From Paraburkholderia franconis (GTDB lineage: Bacteria; Pseudomonadota; Gammaproteobacteria; Burkholderiales; Burkholderiaceae), in the NCBI RefSeq assembly GCF_009362735.1, contig NZ_WHNP01000001.1, positions 303,603-367,602 of the forward strand: a DNA stretch of 64,000 nucleotides. Reading direction: 5' to 3'. Positions 34,433 to 44,807 of this stretch are shown here, piece by piece. The position numbers and the translations under genes are program-made. Numbering within the stretch: position 1 is the stretch's first letter; each line of letters opens with the position of its first letter. The notes beneath the pieces are model-generated. The model did not search any database. It was not told the DNA's origin and saw only the letters and a program-made list of their open reading frames with translations.

Positions 34433-34887
34433 CTCGTTTCTCCCTGTGCGACTGCCGAGACCTGGCGGTCGTCGTGACACAGCGCCTGGCAGAGATCGAC
34501 GCAAGCGATATGCCACTGGATTGGATTGCGTTGCAGCATGGTGCCGTGTCTATGCTAAAGCCCTGATGCGGCTTGATTTAAGCGCTTATTCACGGCGATC
34601 ACGCACGCGTGCGTTTTGCGCATTGCGTTCGCCTTGCACGGTCGGGCAATGCGGGTTTTTCCGCACTGTCGCAATCTTTTCAGGCTCTATCGGCTTTTTC
34701 ATCGAGTGCGCCGCAATTCGGCGAATGCGCACTAATATGAACTTTGACCGGATTTGAATTGGCGCTTTTCGAACAGGAAATAGAAGTATGCAGCGGCGCA
34801 TCGTCGGCAGGTGAATCCGAGGCTTTCAGTTGAGCCGCGACTGGTGCGTTTTACTGGTGTCCGTGCTGTATTCCTCTGAGAGATACC
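34433..34887. other. Intergenic region upstream of the molybdenum hydroxylase genes
   Basis: 455 bp with no convincing gene. Around 34680-34760 the sequence is A+T-richer and should contain the promoter of the hydroxylase operon. No terminator or repeat recognised. Confidence 0.35.
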
Positions 34888-37194
34888 ATGCTGAAGCGTC
34901 GAACCTTCCTGCTGGGCGGTGCGGGCGCAGTTGGCGCGCTGATCGTCGGATGGTCGGCGCTGCCGCCGCGTCAGCGGATCGTCGCATCGGCGCCCTTGCC
35001 TGTGCGGCCGGGCGAATCGGCGCTCAACGGCTACGTGAAGATCGCCAACGACGACACCGTCACCGTGATGATGTGCCGGGCCGAGATGGGACAGGGCGTG
35101 CACACGGGGCTCGCGATGCTGGTGGCCGAGGAACTCGATGCGGACTGGCGGGACATCCGCGTGGCCCATGCGCCCGTCGACGGGATCTATAACAACGTCG
35201 AAAGCGTCGTCGGCGATCTGCCGTTTCGCCCCGACGAAGACGGCGTCATCAAGGAACTCACGGTGTGGCTCGCGCGCAAGCTCACGCGCGATTTCGGCAC
35301 GTCGATGACGGGCGGCTCGTCGACCATCAACGATCTCTGGCAACCGATGCGCGAGGCGGGCGCGTGCGCGCGTGCGATGCTGATTGGCGCGGCCGCCGAA
35401 ATCTGGAGCGTGAAGGCGTCGGAATGCCGCGTCGAAAGGGGCAAGGTTTTGCACGGCTCGGGGCGCAGCGCATCGTTCGGGCAACTCGCCGCCGAAGCCG
35501 CGCGCCAGCCGCTGCCGCGCAAGCCCGTGCTGAAAGACCCGGATACCTTCAAGCTGATCGGCAAGCCGCTCACGCGCATCGAAGCGCCTTCGAAGATGGA
35601 CGGCACCGCGCGCTTTGGCATCGATGTCCTGCCGGATGGCCTGCTGTACGCGAGCATTGCGATGTGCCCGACACCCGGCGGAACGGTGCGCAAGTTCGAC
35701 GGCTCGGTGGCGGCGGCACTGCCGGGCGTGCAGCGCGTATTCGCCGTCGATGCGTACAACGGTGGCACGGGCGGCGTCGCGGTGATCGCGGACAACATGT
35801 TTGTCGCGATGAATGCGCTCGACGTGCTGTCGATCGAATGGAACGACGGCGCGACCAAAGGGTTGAACAATGTCGCCGTCGTCGAGCGTCTGTCGCAGGC
35901 GCTCGACGAGAGCGACGGCCACGCGTGGTACAGCCACGGCGACGTCGATGCCGCGCTGGGCCGCGCCGCGCACACCGTCATGGCCGAGTATCACGTGCCC
36001 TATCTCGCGCATGCGGCGCTCGAGCCTGTGAACTGCACCGCTCAAATCAAGGACGGCACGGCAACGGTATGGGCCGCGACCCAGGTGCCCGCCGTCGCGC
36101 GCATGCATGCCGCGAAGCTGCTGGGCATCGACCCCGGGCAGGTCGATTTGCAGCAGCAACTGATAGGCGGCGCGTTCGGACGCAGGCTCGAGGTTGACTT
36201 CATCGTGCAGGCGGTGGCGATTGCGCGCGAAGCCAACGGACGCCCTGTGCAAACGCTCTGGACGCGTCCGCAGGACATGCGCCACGACTTCTATCGGCCG
36301 GCCTGCCTGTCGCGCTTCAAGGCGGGACTCGATGCGCAGGGCCAACTGATCGCCTGGCACAACGCGTCGGTCAGCCAATCGATCGTCATGACGTGGATGG
36401 CGCGCAATTACCACATCCCCGACATCGGCCTCAATCTGGACAAGACCGTTTCCGAAGGCGCGTTCGATCAGCCTTATGAAATGCCGAACGTGTGGATCGG
36501 GCAACGCACGATCGATTTGCCGATGCCCGTCGGCTTCTGGCGCTCGGTCGGGCATTCGCATCAGGCGTTCTTCATCGAGAGCTTTATCGACGAACTGGCC
36601 GCCGCCGCGCACAAAGACCCTGTCGCGTTTCGCGCAAGTCTCCTGGCGCGGCATCCGCGGCATCTGGCCGTTCTGCAGAAAGTGGCGAGCATGTCCGGGT
36701 GGCATGCGCCCCTCGTATGGTCCGACAACGGTATCCGGCACGCGCGCGGCGTCGCGCTGCATGAAGCATTCGGCAGCGTGGTGGCGCAGGTCGTCGATGT
36801 ATCGATGGAAGCGGGTAATGCGTTGAAGGTGAACCGCGTGTTTTGTGCGATCGATTGCGGCTTGCCTGTCAATCCGAATCTGATCAGGCAGCAGGTGGAA
36901 GGCGCGATCGTGTTCGGCCTTTCCGCTGCGCTCAAGGAAGAAATCACGCTCGACGACGGCGCAGTTGTCGAGAGCCTCTACAGCGAATTCGATGTCGTGC
37001 GCATGGACGAATGCCCTGACATCTGCGTCGAGATCATGCCGTCCAAAGGGCATCCGCAAGGCGTCGGAGAAGTCGCGCTGCCGCCCATCGCGCCCGCTGT
37101 CGCGAATGCGCTATTCGCGCTGACGGGCATGCGCTTTCGCACGTTGCCGTTCAAAGTGAAGCTGTACTCCGGGAGTGCAACATGCTCAAGCTGA
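34888..37194 (+). CDS. Molybdopterin-binding subunit of a xanthine-oxidase-family hydroxylase (IorB-like)
   Basis: 768 residues. A Tat-type N-terminus (LKRRTFLLGGAGAVGALIVG, twin Arg at residues 4-5) indicates export to the periplasm. The molybdopterin-cytosine-dinucleotide domains show MCRAEMGQGVHTGLAMLVAEE, a substrate-loop region ARNYHIPD...GFWRSVGHSHQAFFIESFIDELA and the catalytic glutamate in PQGVGEVALPPIAPAVANAL. The layout matches isoquinoline 1-oxidoreductase beta subunit or periplasmic aldehyde/N-heterocycle oxidoreductases that pass electrons to a cytochrome. It is encoded upstream of, and overlapping by 13 bp, the 2Fe-2S subunit gene. No FAD subunit is present. Substrate unknown. 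Confidence 0.92.
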   Translation: MLKRRTFLLGGAGAVGALIVGWSALPPRQRIVASAPLPVRPGESALNGYVKIANDDTVTVMMCRAEMGQGVHTGLAMLVAEELDADWRDIRVAHAPVDGIYNNVESVVGDLPFRPDEDGVIKELTVWLARKLTRDFGTSMTGGSSTINDLWQPMREAGACARAMLIGAAAEIWSVKASECRVERGKVLHGSGRSASFGQLAAEAARQPLPRKPVLKDPDTFKLIGKPLTRIEAPSKMDGTARFGIDVLPDGLLYASIAMCPTPGGTVRKFDGSVAAALPGVQRVFAVDAYNGGTGGVAVIADNMFVAMNALDVLSIEWNDGATKGLNNVAVVERLSQALDESDGHAWYSHGDVDAALGRAAHTVMAEYHVPYLAHAALEPVNCTAQIKDGTATVWAATQVPAVARMHAAKLLGIDPGQVDLQQQLIGGAFGRRLEVDFIVQAVAIAREANGRPVQTLWTRPQDMRHDFYRPACLSRFKAGLDAQGQLIAWHNASVSQSIVMTWMARNYHIPDIGLNLDKTVSEGAFDQPYEMPNVWIGQRTIDLPMPVGFWRSVGHSHQAFFIESFIDELAAAAHKDPVAFRASLLARHPRHLAVLQKVASMSGWHAPLVWSDNGIRHARGVALHEAFGSVVAQVVDVSMEAGNALKVNRVFCAIDCGLPVNPNLIRQQVEGAIVFGLSAALKEEITLDDGAVVESLYSEFDVVRMDECPDICVEIMPSKGHPQGVGEVALPPIAPAVANALFALTGMRFRTLPFKVKLYSGSATCSS

Positions 37195-37664
37195 ATATCA
37201 ACGGCAAGACGGTCGACGTGTATTCCGATCCCACGACGCCACTGCTCTGGGTCTTGCGCTGCGAGCTGAAGATGACCGGCACGAAATTCGGATGCGGTGT
37301 TGGCGTGTGCGGCGCGTGTACCGTACTCGTCGGCAAGGAAGCAAAGACCTCCTGCCAGGAAAAGCTCTCCGATATCGGCGCCAATGACGTGACGACAATT
37401 GAAGGATTGCACGGACTGCAAGCGCGTGCGCTGAAAGAAGCGTGGACGCGTATCGACGTCGTGCAATGCGGCTATTGCCAGAGCGCGCAACTGATGGCCG
37501 CGAGCGCGCTGATCCTCAACAATCCGCATCCGGGCATGAACGATATCGACTGCGCGATGCACGGCATCATTTGCCGTTGCGGCACTTATCCGCGCATCAG
37601 GCAGGCGATTCTCGAAGCAACGGGCCAAGTCAGGAGCAACGCCAGTCCGTGTGAGAAGGGCTGA
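37182..37664 (+). CDS. 2Fe-2S subunit of the molybdenum hydroxylase (IorA-like)
   Basis: 160 residues with both iron-sulfur motifs of the family: plant-type ferredoxin cluster C38, C43, C46, C58 (GCGVGVCGACTVLVG...SC) and the helical cluster C96, C99, C131, C133 (QCGYCQSAQ...ICRCGTYPRIRQAI). It carries electrons from the molybdenum centre to an acceptor. Start ATG 37182 with GGGAGTGC upstream, inside the end of the large-subunit gene; translational coupling is likely. It has no export signal and presumably leaves with the Tat-tagged large subunit. Confidence 0.94.
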   Translation: MLKLNINGKTVDVYSDPTTPLLWVLRCELKMTGTKFGCGVGVCGACTVLVGKEAKTSCQEKLSDIGANDVTTIEGLHGLQARALKEAWTRIDVVQCGYCQSAQLMAASALILNNPHPGMNDIDCAMHGIICRCGTYPRIRQAILEATGQVRSNASPCEKG

Positions 37665-37672
37665 AAGAAGGG

Positions 37673-38026
37673 CTAATACCCCTTGTTGTAAAGCGTCAGA
37701 TGGTTGCTTACCGACGTCACGCCCTGCACGCCCTTCGTCACGTCCGCAGCCTGCTGGATCTGCGGACCATCGGGCACGCTGCCCGATAACGTGACCACTC
37801 CGTCGCGTGCCTTCACGTACACATTCGACACATTGAAATTGGGCGCTTTCGCTAACGCCTTGCGTACATCGCGAGCCAGCTTCTTGTCCGCCGACGTCGC
37901 GTTGCCCGAATGCGCAGCCGGACTCGACGCCATCGACATGCTATCGCTGGCCTGCGCGTAGACGTTCGGCATCGACGTCACGCATCCCACGGCGACAAGC
38001 AGCTTCACGACATTGCGCGCTTTCAT
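37673..38026 (-). CDS. BON-domain protein, exported
   Basis: 117 residues with a signal peptide (NVVKLLVAVGCVTSMPNVYAQA) and one BON domain at about 45-115 (DKKLARDVRKALAKAPNFNVSNVYVKARDGVVTLSGSVPDGPQIQQAADVTKGVQGVTSVSNHL). BON domains bind phospholipids or peptidoglycan-associated partners, as in OsmY, and such proteins are often osmotic or envelope-stress induced. Periplasmic. Convergent with the 2Fe-2S subunit gene and divergent from pobA. Confidence 0.9.
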   Translation of the reverse strand: MKARNVVKLLVAVGCVTSMPNVYAQASDSMSMASSPAAHSGNATSADKKLARDVRKALAKAPNFNVSNVYVKARDGVVTLSGSVPDGPQIQQAADVTKGVQGVTSVSNHLTLYNKGY

Positions 38027-38058
38027 GATTGCCCTCTATTTGGCTTGGCAGATCGTGA

Positions 38059-39405
<1,347 letters not shown>

Positions 39406-39429
39406 GCGGCGCGGGTTGAGCGAGAACTT

Positions 39430-40197
39430 TCAGCCTTCTGTGTCGATGCCCAACGCCTCGACGGCCTTGCGCTGATAACCGCCCGTCGCAAGCAGCAGGC
39501 TGCGCGAATACTCGTTGTCGACCTGCTGCGCGCGAATTCGCCCGATATCGAGTTCTTCGACGATTTCGCCGTTGCGCATGATGGCGACGCGCGAACACAG
39601 AAAACCCACGACAGCGAGATTGTGGCTCACGAGAATCATCGTCAGATGGCGCTCGCGATGCAGCCGCTTGAGCAGATTCAATATCTCCGCTTGCACGGAG
39701 ACGTCGAGCGCCGACGTCGGTTCGTCGAGCAGCAGCACACGCGGCTCGACGATCAGCGCGCGCGCAATCGCCACACGCTGCCGTTGGCCGCCCGATAGCT
39801 GATGCGGATAGCGAAAGCGAAACGACGCATTCAGTCCCACTTCGCGCAGTGCATTGACGATACGTTCTTCATGCTGACCGATTCCGTTGATCCGCAACGG
39901 CTCGCGCAGTGTCTGGTCCACGGTGAAGCGCGGATGCAGCGAGCCGTACGGGTCCTGAAACACCATCTGCACGTTGCGCTTTTGCGCGTGTTCGCCTTGC
40001 TGCGCGATACGCACGGTGCCTTGCGCGATGGGCGAAAGTCCGCTCAAAGCACGAAGAATAGTCGACTTGCCTGAGCCCGATTCGCCGACCAGCCCGAACA
40101 CTTCGCCGCGCGCGACGTGAAAGCTCGCGTTGCGCACGGCGTCGAGGGTGCCTGCCGTCGTTTTGAAGCGCACTGTCAATGCATCGACGTCGATCAT
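39430..40197 (-). CDS. ddpF: Dipeptide ABC transporter ATP-binding protein (DdpF-like)
   Basis: 255 residues. Walker A GESGSGKS (about 37-44), Q-loop MVFQDPYGSLHPRFTVDQTL, signature LSGGQRQRVAIARAL, Walker B RVLLLDEPTSALD, and H-loop LVSHNLAVV. The ATG at 40197 overlaps the stop of the upstream ATPase gene by 4 bp. It powers the inner-membrane permease pair DdpBC. Last gene of the rpiR-ddpXABCDF unit. Name given from operon context with ddpX, since D-Ala-D-Ala and other oligopeptide ATPases look alike. Confidence 0.9.
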   Translation of the reverse strand: MIDVDALTVRFKTTAGTLDAVRNASFHVARGEVFGLVGESGSGKSTILRALSGLSPIAQGTVRIAQQGEHAQKRNVQMVFQDPYGSLHPRFTVDQTLREPLRINGIGQHEERIVNALREVGLNASFRFRYPHQLSGGQRQRVAIARALIVEPRVLLLDEPTSALDVSVQAEILNLLKRLHRERHLTMILVSHNLAVVGFLCSRVAIMRNGEIVEELDIGRIRAQQVDNEYSRSLLLATGGYQRKAVEALGIDTEG

Positions 40198-41075
40198 GCG
40201 GACGCTCCTTGCGCATCGTCGAGCCATGCGGGATCACGCGACAGAACGGGCAGTTCGGCGGGCGGATCGGCAAGCGGCGGATTGGCGGCAAGGAGGCCGC
40301 GCGTGTACGGGTGTTGCGCGTGCACGAGATCGCGCGCCGCACACGTTTCGACGACACGCCCCGCATACATCACGACGACGCGATCGCAGAACGACATCAC
40401 GAGCGGCAGATCATGGCTGATAAAGATGAGGCCAGTATCATGTTTCGCAATCATCTCGTCGAGCACGGCGAGCACCTGCATCGATACCAGCACGTCGAGC
40501 GCGCTGGTCGGCTCGTCGGCGATCAACAGGCGCGGTCCCGTCGACACCATCATCGCGATCATCACGCGTTGCCCCATGCCGCCCGAAAGCTCATGCGGAT
40601 ACGAGTCCGCGACGCGCTCGGGATTGCGGATATGCACCGCTTCGAGCGCCGCGATGATTTTTTCGCGCATCGCGCGGCGGCCGAGCTTCGGGTCGTGCAG
40701 CGCGAACGCCTCGCGCATCTGCTGCGCGACGGTCATCACCGGGTTCAGCGAGTACTTCGGGTCTTGCAGGATCATGCCCATTTGCTGACCGCACAGCTGG
40801 CGGCGCCTGTCGGCGCGCATGGTCAGCAGATCGTGCCCGTCGAAGCGCAGCGTCTTCGCCGTGCAGTGCGCGGCAGGCGGCAACAGGCCGGGCAGCGCAC
40901 GGCCCGTCAGCGATTTGCCCGAACCCGATTCGCCGACGATGCCCAGGCGCTCGCCCTTATGCAGGGTCAGCGAGAGTCCGCGCACCGCCTCGTTCAGCTT
41001 GCCGTCGTGCGTGCGAAACGCGATGCGCAGATCGTCGATCTCGCACAGCGGAGAGGACGTTTCGTTCGTGCGCAT
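40194..41075 (-). CDS. ddpD: Dipeptide ABC transporter ATP-binding protein (DdpD-like)
   Basis: 293 residues with Walker A GESGSGKS, Q-loop GMILQDPKYSLNPVMTVAQQM, signature ELSGGMGQRVMIAMM, Walker B RLLIADEPTSALD and an oligopeptide-transporter C-terminal extension (HAQHPYTRGLLAANP). The ATG at 41075 is preferred: GGAG lies 7 bp before it and it starts 1 bp after the permease stop; the ATG at 41087 has no ribosome-binding site. Pairs with the next ATPase to form the nucleotide-binding heterodimer. Confidence 0.9.
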   Translation of the reverse strand: MRTNETSSPLCEIDDLRIAFRTHDGKLNEAVRGLSLTLHKGERLGIVGESGSGKSLTGRALPGLLPPAAHCTAKTLRFDGHDLLTMRADRRRQLCGQQMGMILQDPKYSLNPVMTVAQQMREAFALHDPKLGRRAMREKIIAALEAVHIRNPERVADSYPHELSGGMGQRVMIAMMVSTGPRLLIADEPTSALDVLVSMQVLAVLDEMIAKHDTGLIFISHDLPLVMSFCDRVVVMYAGRVVETCAARDLVHAQHPYTRGLLAANPPLADPPAELPVLSRDPAWLDDAQGASA

Positions 41076-41076
41076 G

Positions 41077-41991
41077 TCAGTCTCCATGACGCGGATCGAA
41101 CACGTCGCGCAGCCCGTCGCCGAGCAGATTGAATGCGAGGCTCACGAGCAGGATCGCAAAGCCCGGTATCGTCGCGACCCACCATGCGTCGAGCAGCACG
41201 TTGCGGCCCGACGCGACCATGAAGCCCCATTCGGGACTGGGCGGTTGTGCGCCGAGCCCCAGAAAGCCTAGGCCCGCGACGGTCAGAATGATGCCCGCCA
41301 TGTCGAGCGTCGCGCGCACGATCACCGACGACGAACACAGCGGCACGATATAGCGCAGCAGAATGCGCAGATTCGATGCGCCTTGCAGGCGCGCCACGTG
41401 AATGAAGTCCGCTTGCACGAGCCTCAGCGTTTCGGCGCGCGCGAGACGCGCGTAGGCGGGCCACGCGGTAATCGAGATTGCGATCACCGCGTTGAACACG
41501 CCCGGGCCCAATGCAGCGGCGAAGGCGAGCGCGAGCACGATCTTCGGGAACGCGAGCGCAATATCCGTCACACGCATCAGCACGTTATCGACCCAGCCGC
41601 CGAAAAAGCCCGCCGTCGTGCCGATCATCAAGCCGATCGGCACGACGACCACGACGACGAGAATCGCAATCGACAGCGTGAGCCGCGAGCCATAGATCAC
41701 GCGCGAGAGGATGTCGCGGCCGAGCTGATCGGTGCCGAGCCAGTGAGAAGCCGAACCGGGCGGCAGCAGGCGATCCGACAAGACCTGCGTGAGGGGATCA
41801 TGCGGCGCGATCCACGGTCCGATGATCGCGACGATCACGAGCAGCGCGAGGATCGACAGGCCGAATACCGACAGCGGATTGCCCGCGAAGCGCCGCCATC
41901 GCCGATACGCGAGACCGAGCGCCGCCTGTCTGCGCGAAGCGGGCGTGTCGGTCAGCAGCCATGCTCTGAGCGTCGGGCGAGGTGCGTTCAT
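41077..41991 (-). CDS. ddpC: Dipeptide ABC transporter permease (DdpC-like)
   Basis: 304 residues, about six membrane helices, with the N-terminal oligopeptide-permease domain (LAYRRWRRFAGNPLSVFGLSILALLVIVAIIGPWIAPHDP) and the EAA loop (YARLARAETLRLVQADFIHVARLQGASNLRILLRYIVPLCSS). LGTDQLGRDILSRVIYGSRLTL is typical of the OppC/NikC/DdpC group. The ATG at 41991 has AGGAC upstream. Works with DdpB as heterodimeric channel. Confidence 0.91.
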   Translation of the reverse strand: MNAPRPTLRAWLLTDTPASRRQAALGLAYRRWRRFAGNPLSVFGLSILALLVIVAIIGPWIAPHDPLTQVLSDRLLPPGSASHWLGTDQLGRDILSRVIYGSRLTLSIAILVVVVVVPIGLMIGTTAGFFGGWVDNVLMRVTDIALAFPKIVLALAFAAALGPGVFNAVIAISITAWPAYARLARAETLRLVQADFIHVARLQGASNLRILLRYIVPLCSSSVIVRATLDMAGIILTVAGLGFLGLGAQPPSPEWGFMVASGRNVLLDAWWVATIPGFAILLVSLAFNLLGDGLRDVFDPRHGD

Positions 41992-42049
41992 CGGCCAGTC
42001 CTGCTTCGAGCGGTCAACAGTGGGACGCACGTAGAAGTTCTCCGTTGCA

Positions 42050-43120
42050 TCAGCGGGCGCGCGGATCGAACACGCGATAAAGCGCGTCCGTCAGCAGGTT
42101 CAACGCAATGAATGTGATGCCGATCACGAGCGTGCTGCCGAGCACGGCATTCATGTCGGCGTTGAGCAGCGCGCCCGTCAGATACGAGCCGATGCCCGGC
42201 CAAGCGAATACGATTTCGGTCAGCACCGAGCCTTCGAGCAGGAAGCTGTATGACAGCGCGATCACTGTCAGCAGCGGCACCGCGATGTTGCCGAATGCAT
42301 GCACCCACACCACGCGACGCTCGGATAAACCTTTCGCGCGCGCCGTCGTGATGTATTCCTGGTTCAACTGGTCGAGCATGAACGAGCGCGTCATCCGGCT
42401 CAGATAGGCGACCGAGTAGTAGCCCAGGATCGCAGCGGGCAATGCGATGTGCGACAGCGCATTGAAGAACACATCCCATTCGCCCGCGATCAGCGAATCG
42501 ATCAGCAGGCTGCCCGTGCGTGTGTCGACCATGCCGTCGAACACAGGATCGATTCGTCCCGGTCCCGACACCCAATGCAGCTTCGCATAGAACAGCAGCA
42601 GCCCCATCAGGCCGAGCCAGAACACGGGCACGGAGCTGCCGATCAGGCCGATGAAACGCGCGACGTGATCGATCCATCGATTGTGCCGCGTGGCGGCTAT
42701 CACGCCGAGCGGCACGCCGGCCAGCACGCCGATGATCGTCGACAGCGTCGCGAGCTCCAGCGTCGCGGGAAACACGCGCTTGATGTCGTCGATCACCGGG
42801 TTCGCCGTCAGCAGCGATACGCCCAGATCGCCGTGCAGCACCGCGCGCACATAGATGAAGAACTGCTCGGCGAGCGGCTTGTCCAGCCCGAGCTGGATGC
42901 GCGCTGCCGCATAGGCGCTTGCCGACGCGCGGTCGCCGAGTATCGCGAGCACGGGGTCGATGGGCACCTTGCGGCCGATCACGAAGGTCACGGCAAGCAG
43001 GCCCGTGAACGTAATGGCGAGCGTGAGCGCCCAGCGAAGCACGCGCAGCGTCCAGCGCACGCTTGCGCTGCGCGCGGACGCTGCGCGAATGCGATCGATC
43101 GGAGTGAGCGTAGTCGACAT
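42050..43120 (-). CDS. ddpB: Dipeptide ABC transporter permease (DdpB-like)
   Basis: 356 residues with about six helices and the OppB/DppB-type pattern: LGLDKPLAEQFFIYVRAVLHGDLGVSLLTANPV, the EAA region SYLSRMTRSFMLDQLNQEYITTARAKGLSERRVVWVHAFGNIAVPLLTVIAL and the late FAWPGIGSYLTGALLNADMNAVLGSTLVIGI. It lies 22 bp behind the binding-protein gene. The N-terminus has an extra 25 soluble residues. Confidence 0.91.
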   Translation of the reverse strand: MSTTLTPIDRIRAASARSASVRWTLRVLRWALTLAITFTGLLAVTFVIGRKVPIDPVLAILGDRASASAYAAARIQLGLDKPLAEQFFIYVRAVLHGDLGVSLLTANPVIDDIKRVFPATLELATLSTIIGVLAGVPLGVIAATRHNRWIDHVARFIGLIGSSVPVFWLGLMGLLLFYAKLHWVSGPGRIDPVFDGMVDTRTGSLLIDSLIAGEWDVFFNALSHIALPAAILGYYSVAYLSRMTRSFMLDQLNQEYITTARAKGLSERRVVWVHAFGNIAVPLLTVIALSYSFLLEGSVLTEIVFAWPGIGSYLTGALLNADMNAVLGSTLVIGITFIALNLLTDALYRVFDPRAR

Positions 43121-43142
43121 GTATATGAAGTGTCGCGTGCGC

Positions 43143-44750
43143 TTACTGCTTCTTCACATGCAGATACGACACGAGGTCGTTGATCGGACCGACTTCGAGA
43201 CCCGAAACACCCGGACGCATCGCAACCTGCGACACCTGCTGGAACATGATGACGAACGGCGATTTCGCGAGCATTTCCTTCTGCATCGTTTGATAGAGCT
43301 GCGCACGCTTCGTCGTCGACGATTCGGCGAGCGCGGCATTGGTCTCTTTCGTCAGATCGGGAATGTCCCACGAATTGCGCCACGCGAGCATCTTGTACGA
43401 GGACCTGTCGGAGTTGTCCGGGTTCCACGCATAGCCTTGCGCATTGCTGTGCGGGTCGATGTAATCCGCCGACCATTCGCCGATATAGATATCGTGCTGG
43501 CGCGCGCGATACTTCGCGAGCGTCTGCTTGTTGTCGCCCGGAATGATCTCGACCTTGATGCCGCCTTGCGCGAGATTCGCCTGCACTGCTTGTGCGATTT
43601 CGTTGTACGGGTAAGCGCTGCGCACATCCATCGTCACGTTGAAGCCGTTCGGCAAGCCCGCTTTGGCGAGCAGCGACTTCGCCTTCGCGACGTCCTGATG
43701 ATACGGATTGGTATTCAACGCGCCGAGGAAGCCTTCGGGCAGGAACGTCTGGTGAACCTTGAACGTGCTCTTCGTCACGTTCTTCTGAATGCCGTCGTAG
43801 TCGATTAGCCACTTCATCGCTTCCTGAACTTCCGGCTTCGCGAGGTTCGGGTTCTTCACATTGAGGCCGAGATAGAGCAGCGTCGCTTGCGGCACCGACA
43901 TCACCTGCACCTTGTTCGCTTTCGTGAGCGTGGCGAGATCATCGGGGCTCAGATTGCGCGCGACATCCGCGTCGCCGTTTTCGAGCAGCAGGCGCTGGCT
44001 CGACGCTTCGGGCACGTGGCGCATCACGATCCGCTTCATCGCGAGCGGCACGCGGTAGCCGTCGTATTTCTGCAGGATGATGCTGTCGTTCGCCGTCCAT
44101 TTGACGAGCTTGTACGCGCCGGAGCCCGCTTCGTTCGTGCGCAGCCATTCGTTGCCGAAGTCGTTACCCTTCTGATGCGACATCAACAGCTTCTTGTCGA
44201 CGACCGACGCGGGCCAGGCGCCCAGCACGTTCAGCACGAATGTGGGCGCGTATTTCTGGTCGGTCGTGATGCTGACTGTGGAGTCGTCGATCTTCTTGAC
44301 GTTTTGCAGTGCGTTGTCTTTCGTCAGGCCAATGCCTTGCAGCACGGCGGCCGCGCCCTTGTCGAGCAGCACGCATCGCTGGATCGACCACGCGACGTCG
44401 TCGGCCGTCAGCGTATTACCCGAGTGGAACTTGAGGCCGGAGCGAATCTTGAACGTGAACGTGAGGCCGTCGGGGCTGACCGTCCACGATTGCGCGACGT
44501 CGCCGTTGAATTTCGACGGGTCTTTCAGATCGACGCGCACCAGACGGTCATACGTATTCGCGACGTATTCCTCGGGCACCAGCTCGTAGACTTCGCCCGG
44601 ATCGAGCGTCGAGAATTCGTCGAGCGTGGTGGCGATCACCAGCATGTCTTTCGGTGTCGCCGCAAATGCGGTGCTTGTTGTCGTCGTCGTAAGCGTCAGC
44701 GCGGATACGACCGCGACTGCCGCCAGCGCATTGCGCAAAACCAGATTCAT
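43143..44750 (-). CDS. ddpA: Dipeptide ABC transporter substrate-binding protein (DdpA-like)
   Basis: 535 residues, an SBP family 5 periplasmic protein with a signal peptide (LAAVAVVSALTLTTTTTSTAFA, cleavage near 30). Family blocks: EFSTLDPGEVYELVPEEYVANTYDRLVR, GLTFTFKIRSGLKFHSGNTLTADDVAWSIQR and ARQHDIYIGEWSADYIDPHSN. It captures the dipeptide and delivers it to DdpBC. Neighbouring ddpX indicates D-Ala-D-Ala as the probable ligand (inference). The second gene after the dipeptidase. Confidence 0.91.
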   Translation of the reverse strand: MNLVLRNALAAVAVVSALTLTTTTTSTAFAATPKDMLVIATTLDEFSTLDPGEVYELVPEEYVANTYDRLVRVDLKDPSKFNGDVAQSWTVSPDGLTFTFKIRSGLKFHSGNTLTADDVAWSIQRCVLLDKGAAAVLQGIGLTKDNALQNVKKIDDSTVSITTDQKYAPTFVLNVLGAWPASVVDKKLLMSHQKGNDFGNEWLRTNEAGSGAYKLVKWTANDSIILQKYDGYRVPLAMKRIVMRHVPEASSQRLLLENGDADVARNLSPDDLATLTKANKVQVMSVPQATLLYLGLNVKNPNLAKPEVQEAMKWLIDYDGIQKNVTKSTFKVHQTFLPEGFLGALNTNPYHQDVAKAKSLLAKAGLPNGFNVTMDVRSAYPYNEIAQAVQANLAQGGIKVEIIPGDNKQTLAKYRARQHDIYIGEWSADYIDPHSNAQGYAWNPDNSDRSSYKMLAWRNSWDIPDLTKETNAALAESSTTKRAQLYQTMQKEMLAKSPFVIMFQQVSQVAMRPGVSGLEVGPINDLVSYLHVKKQ

Positions 44751-44807
44751 ACTCGCTCCGTATCGATAGGAAAGTGCGGTGAAAAATCTGCAAATAGACC
44801 TTTGTGA

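Noticed and set aside
34732..37059. A 775-codon minus-strand frame opposite the molybdenum hydroxylase
   Set aside because: Antisense shadow; the plus strand has Tat signal and molybdopterin motifs.
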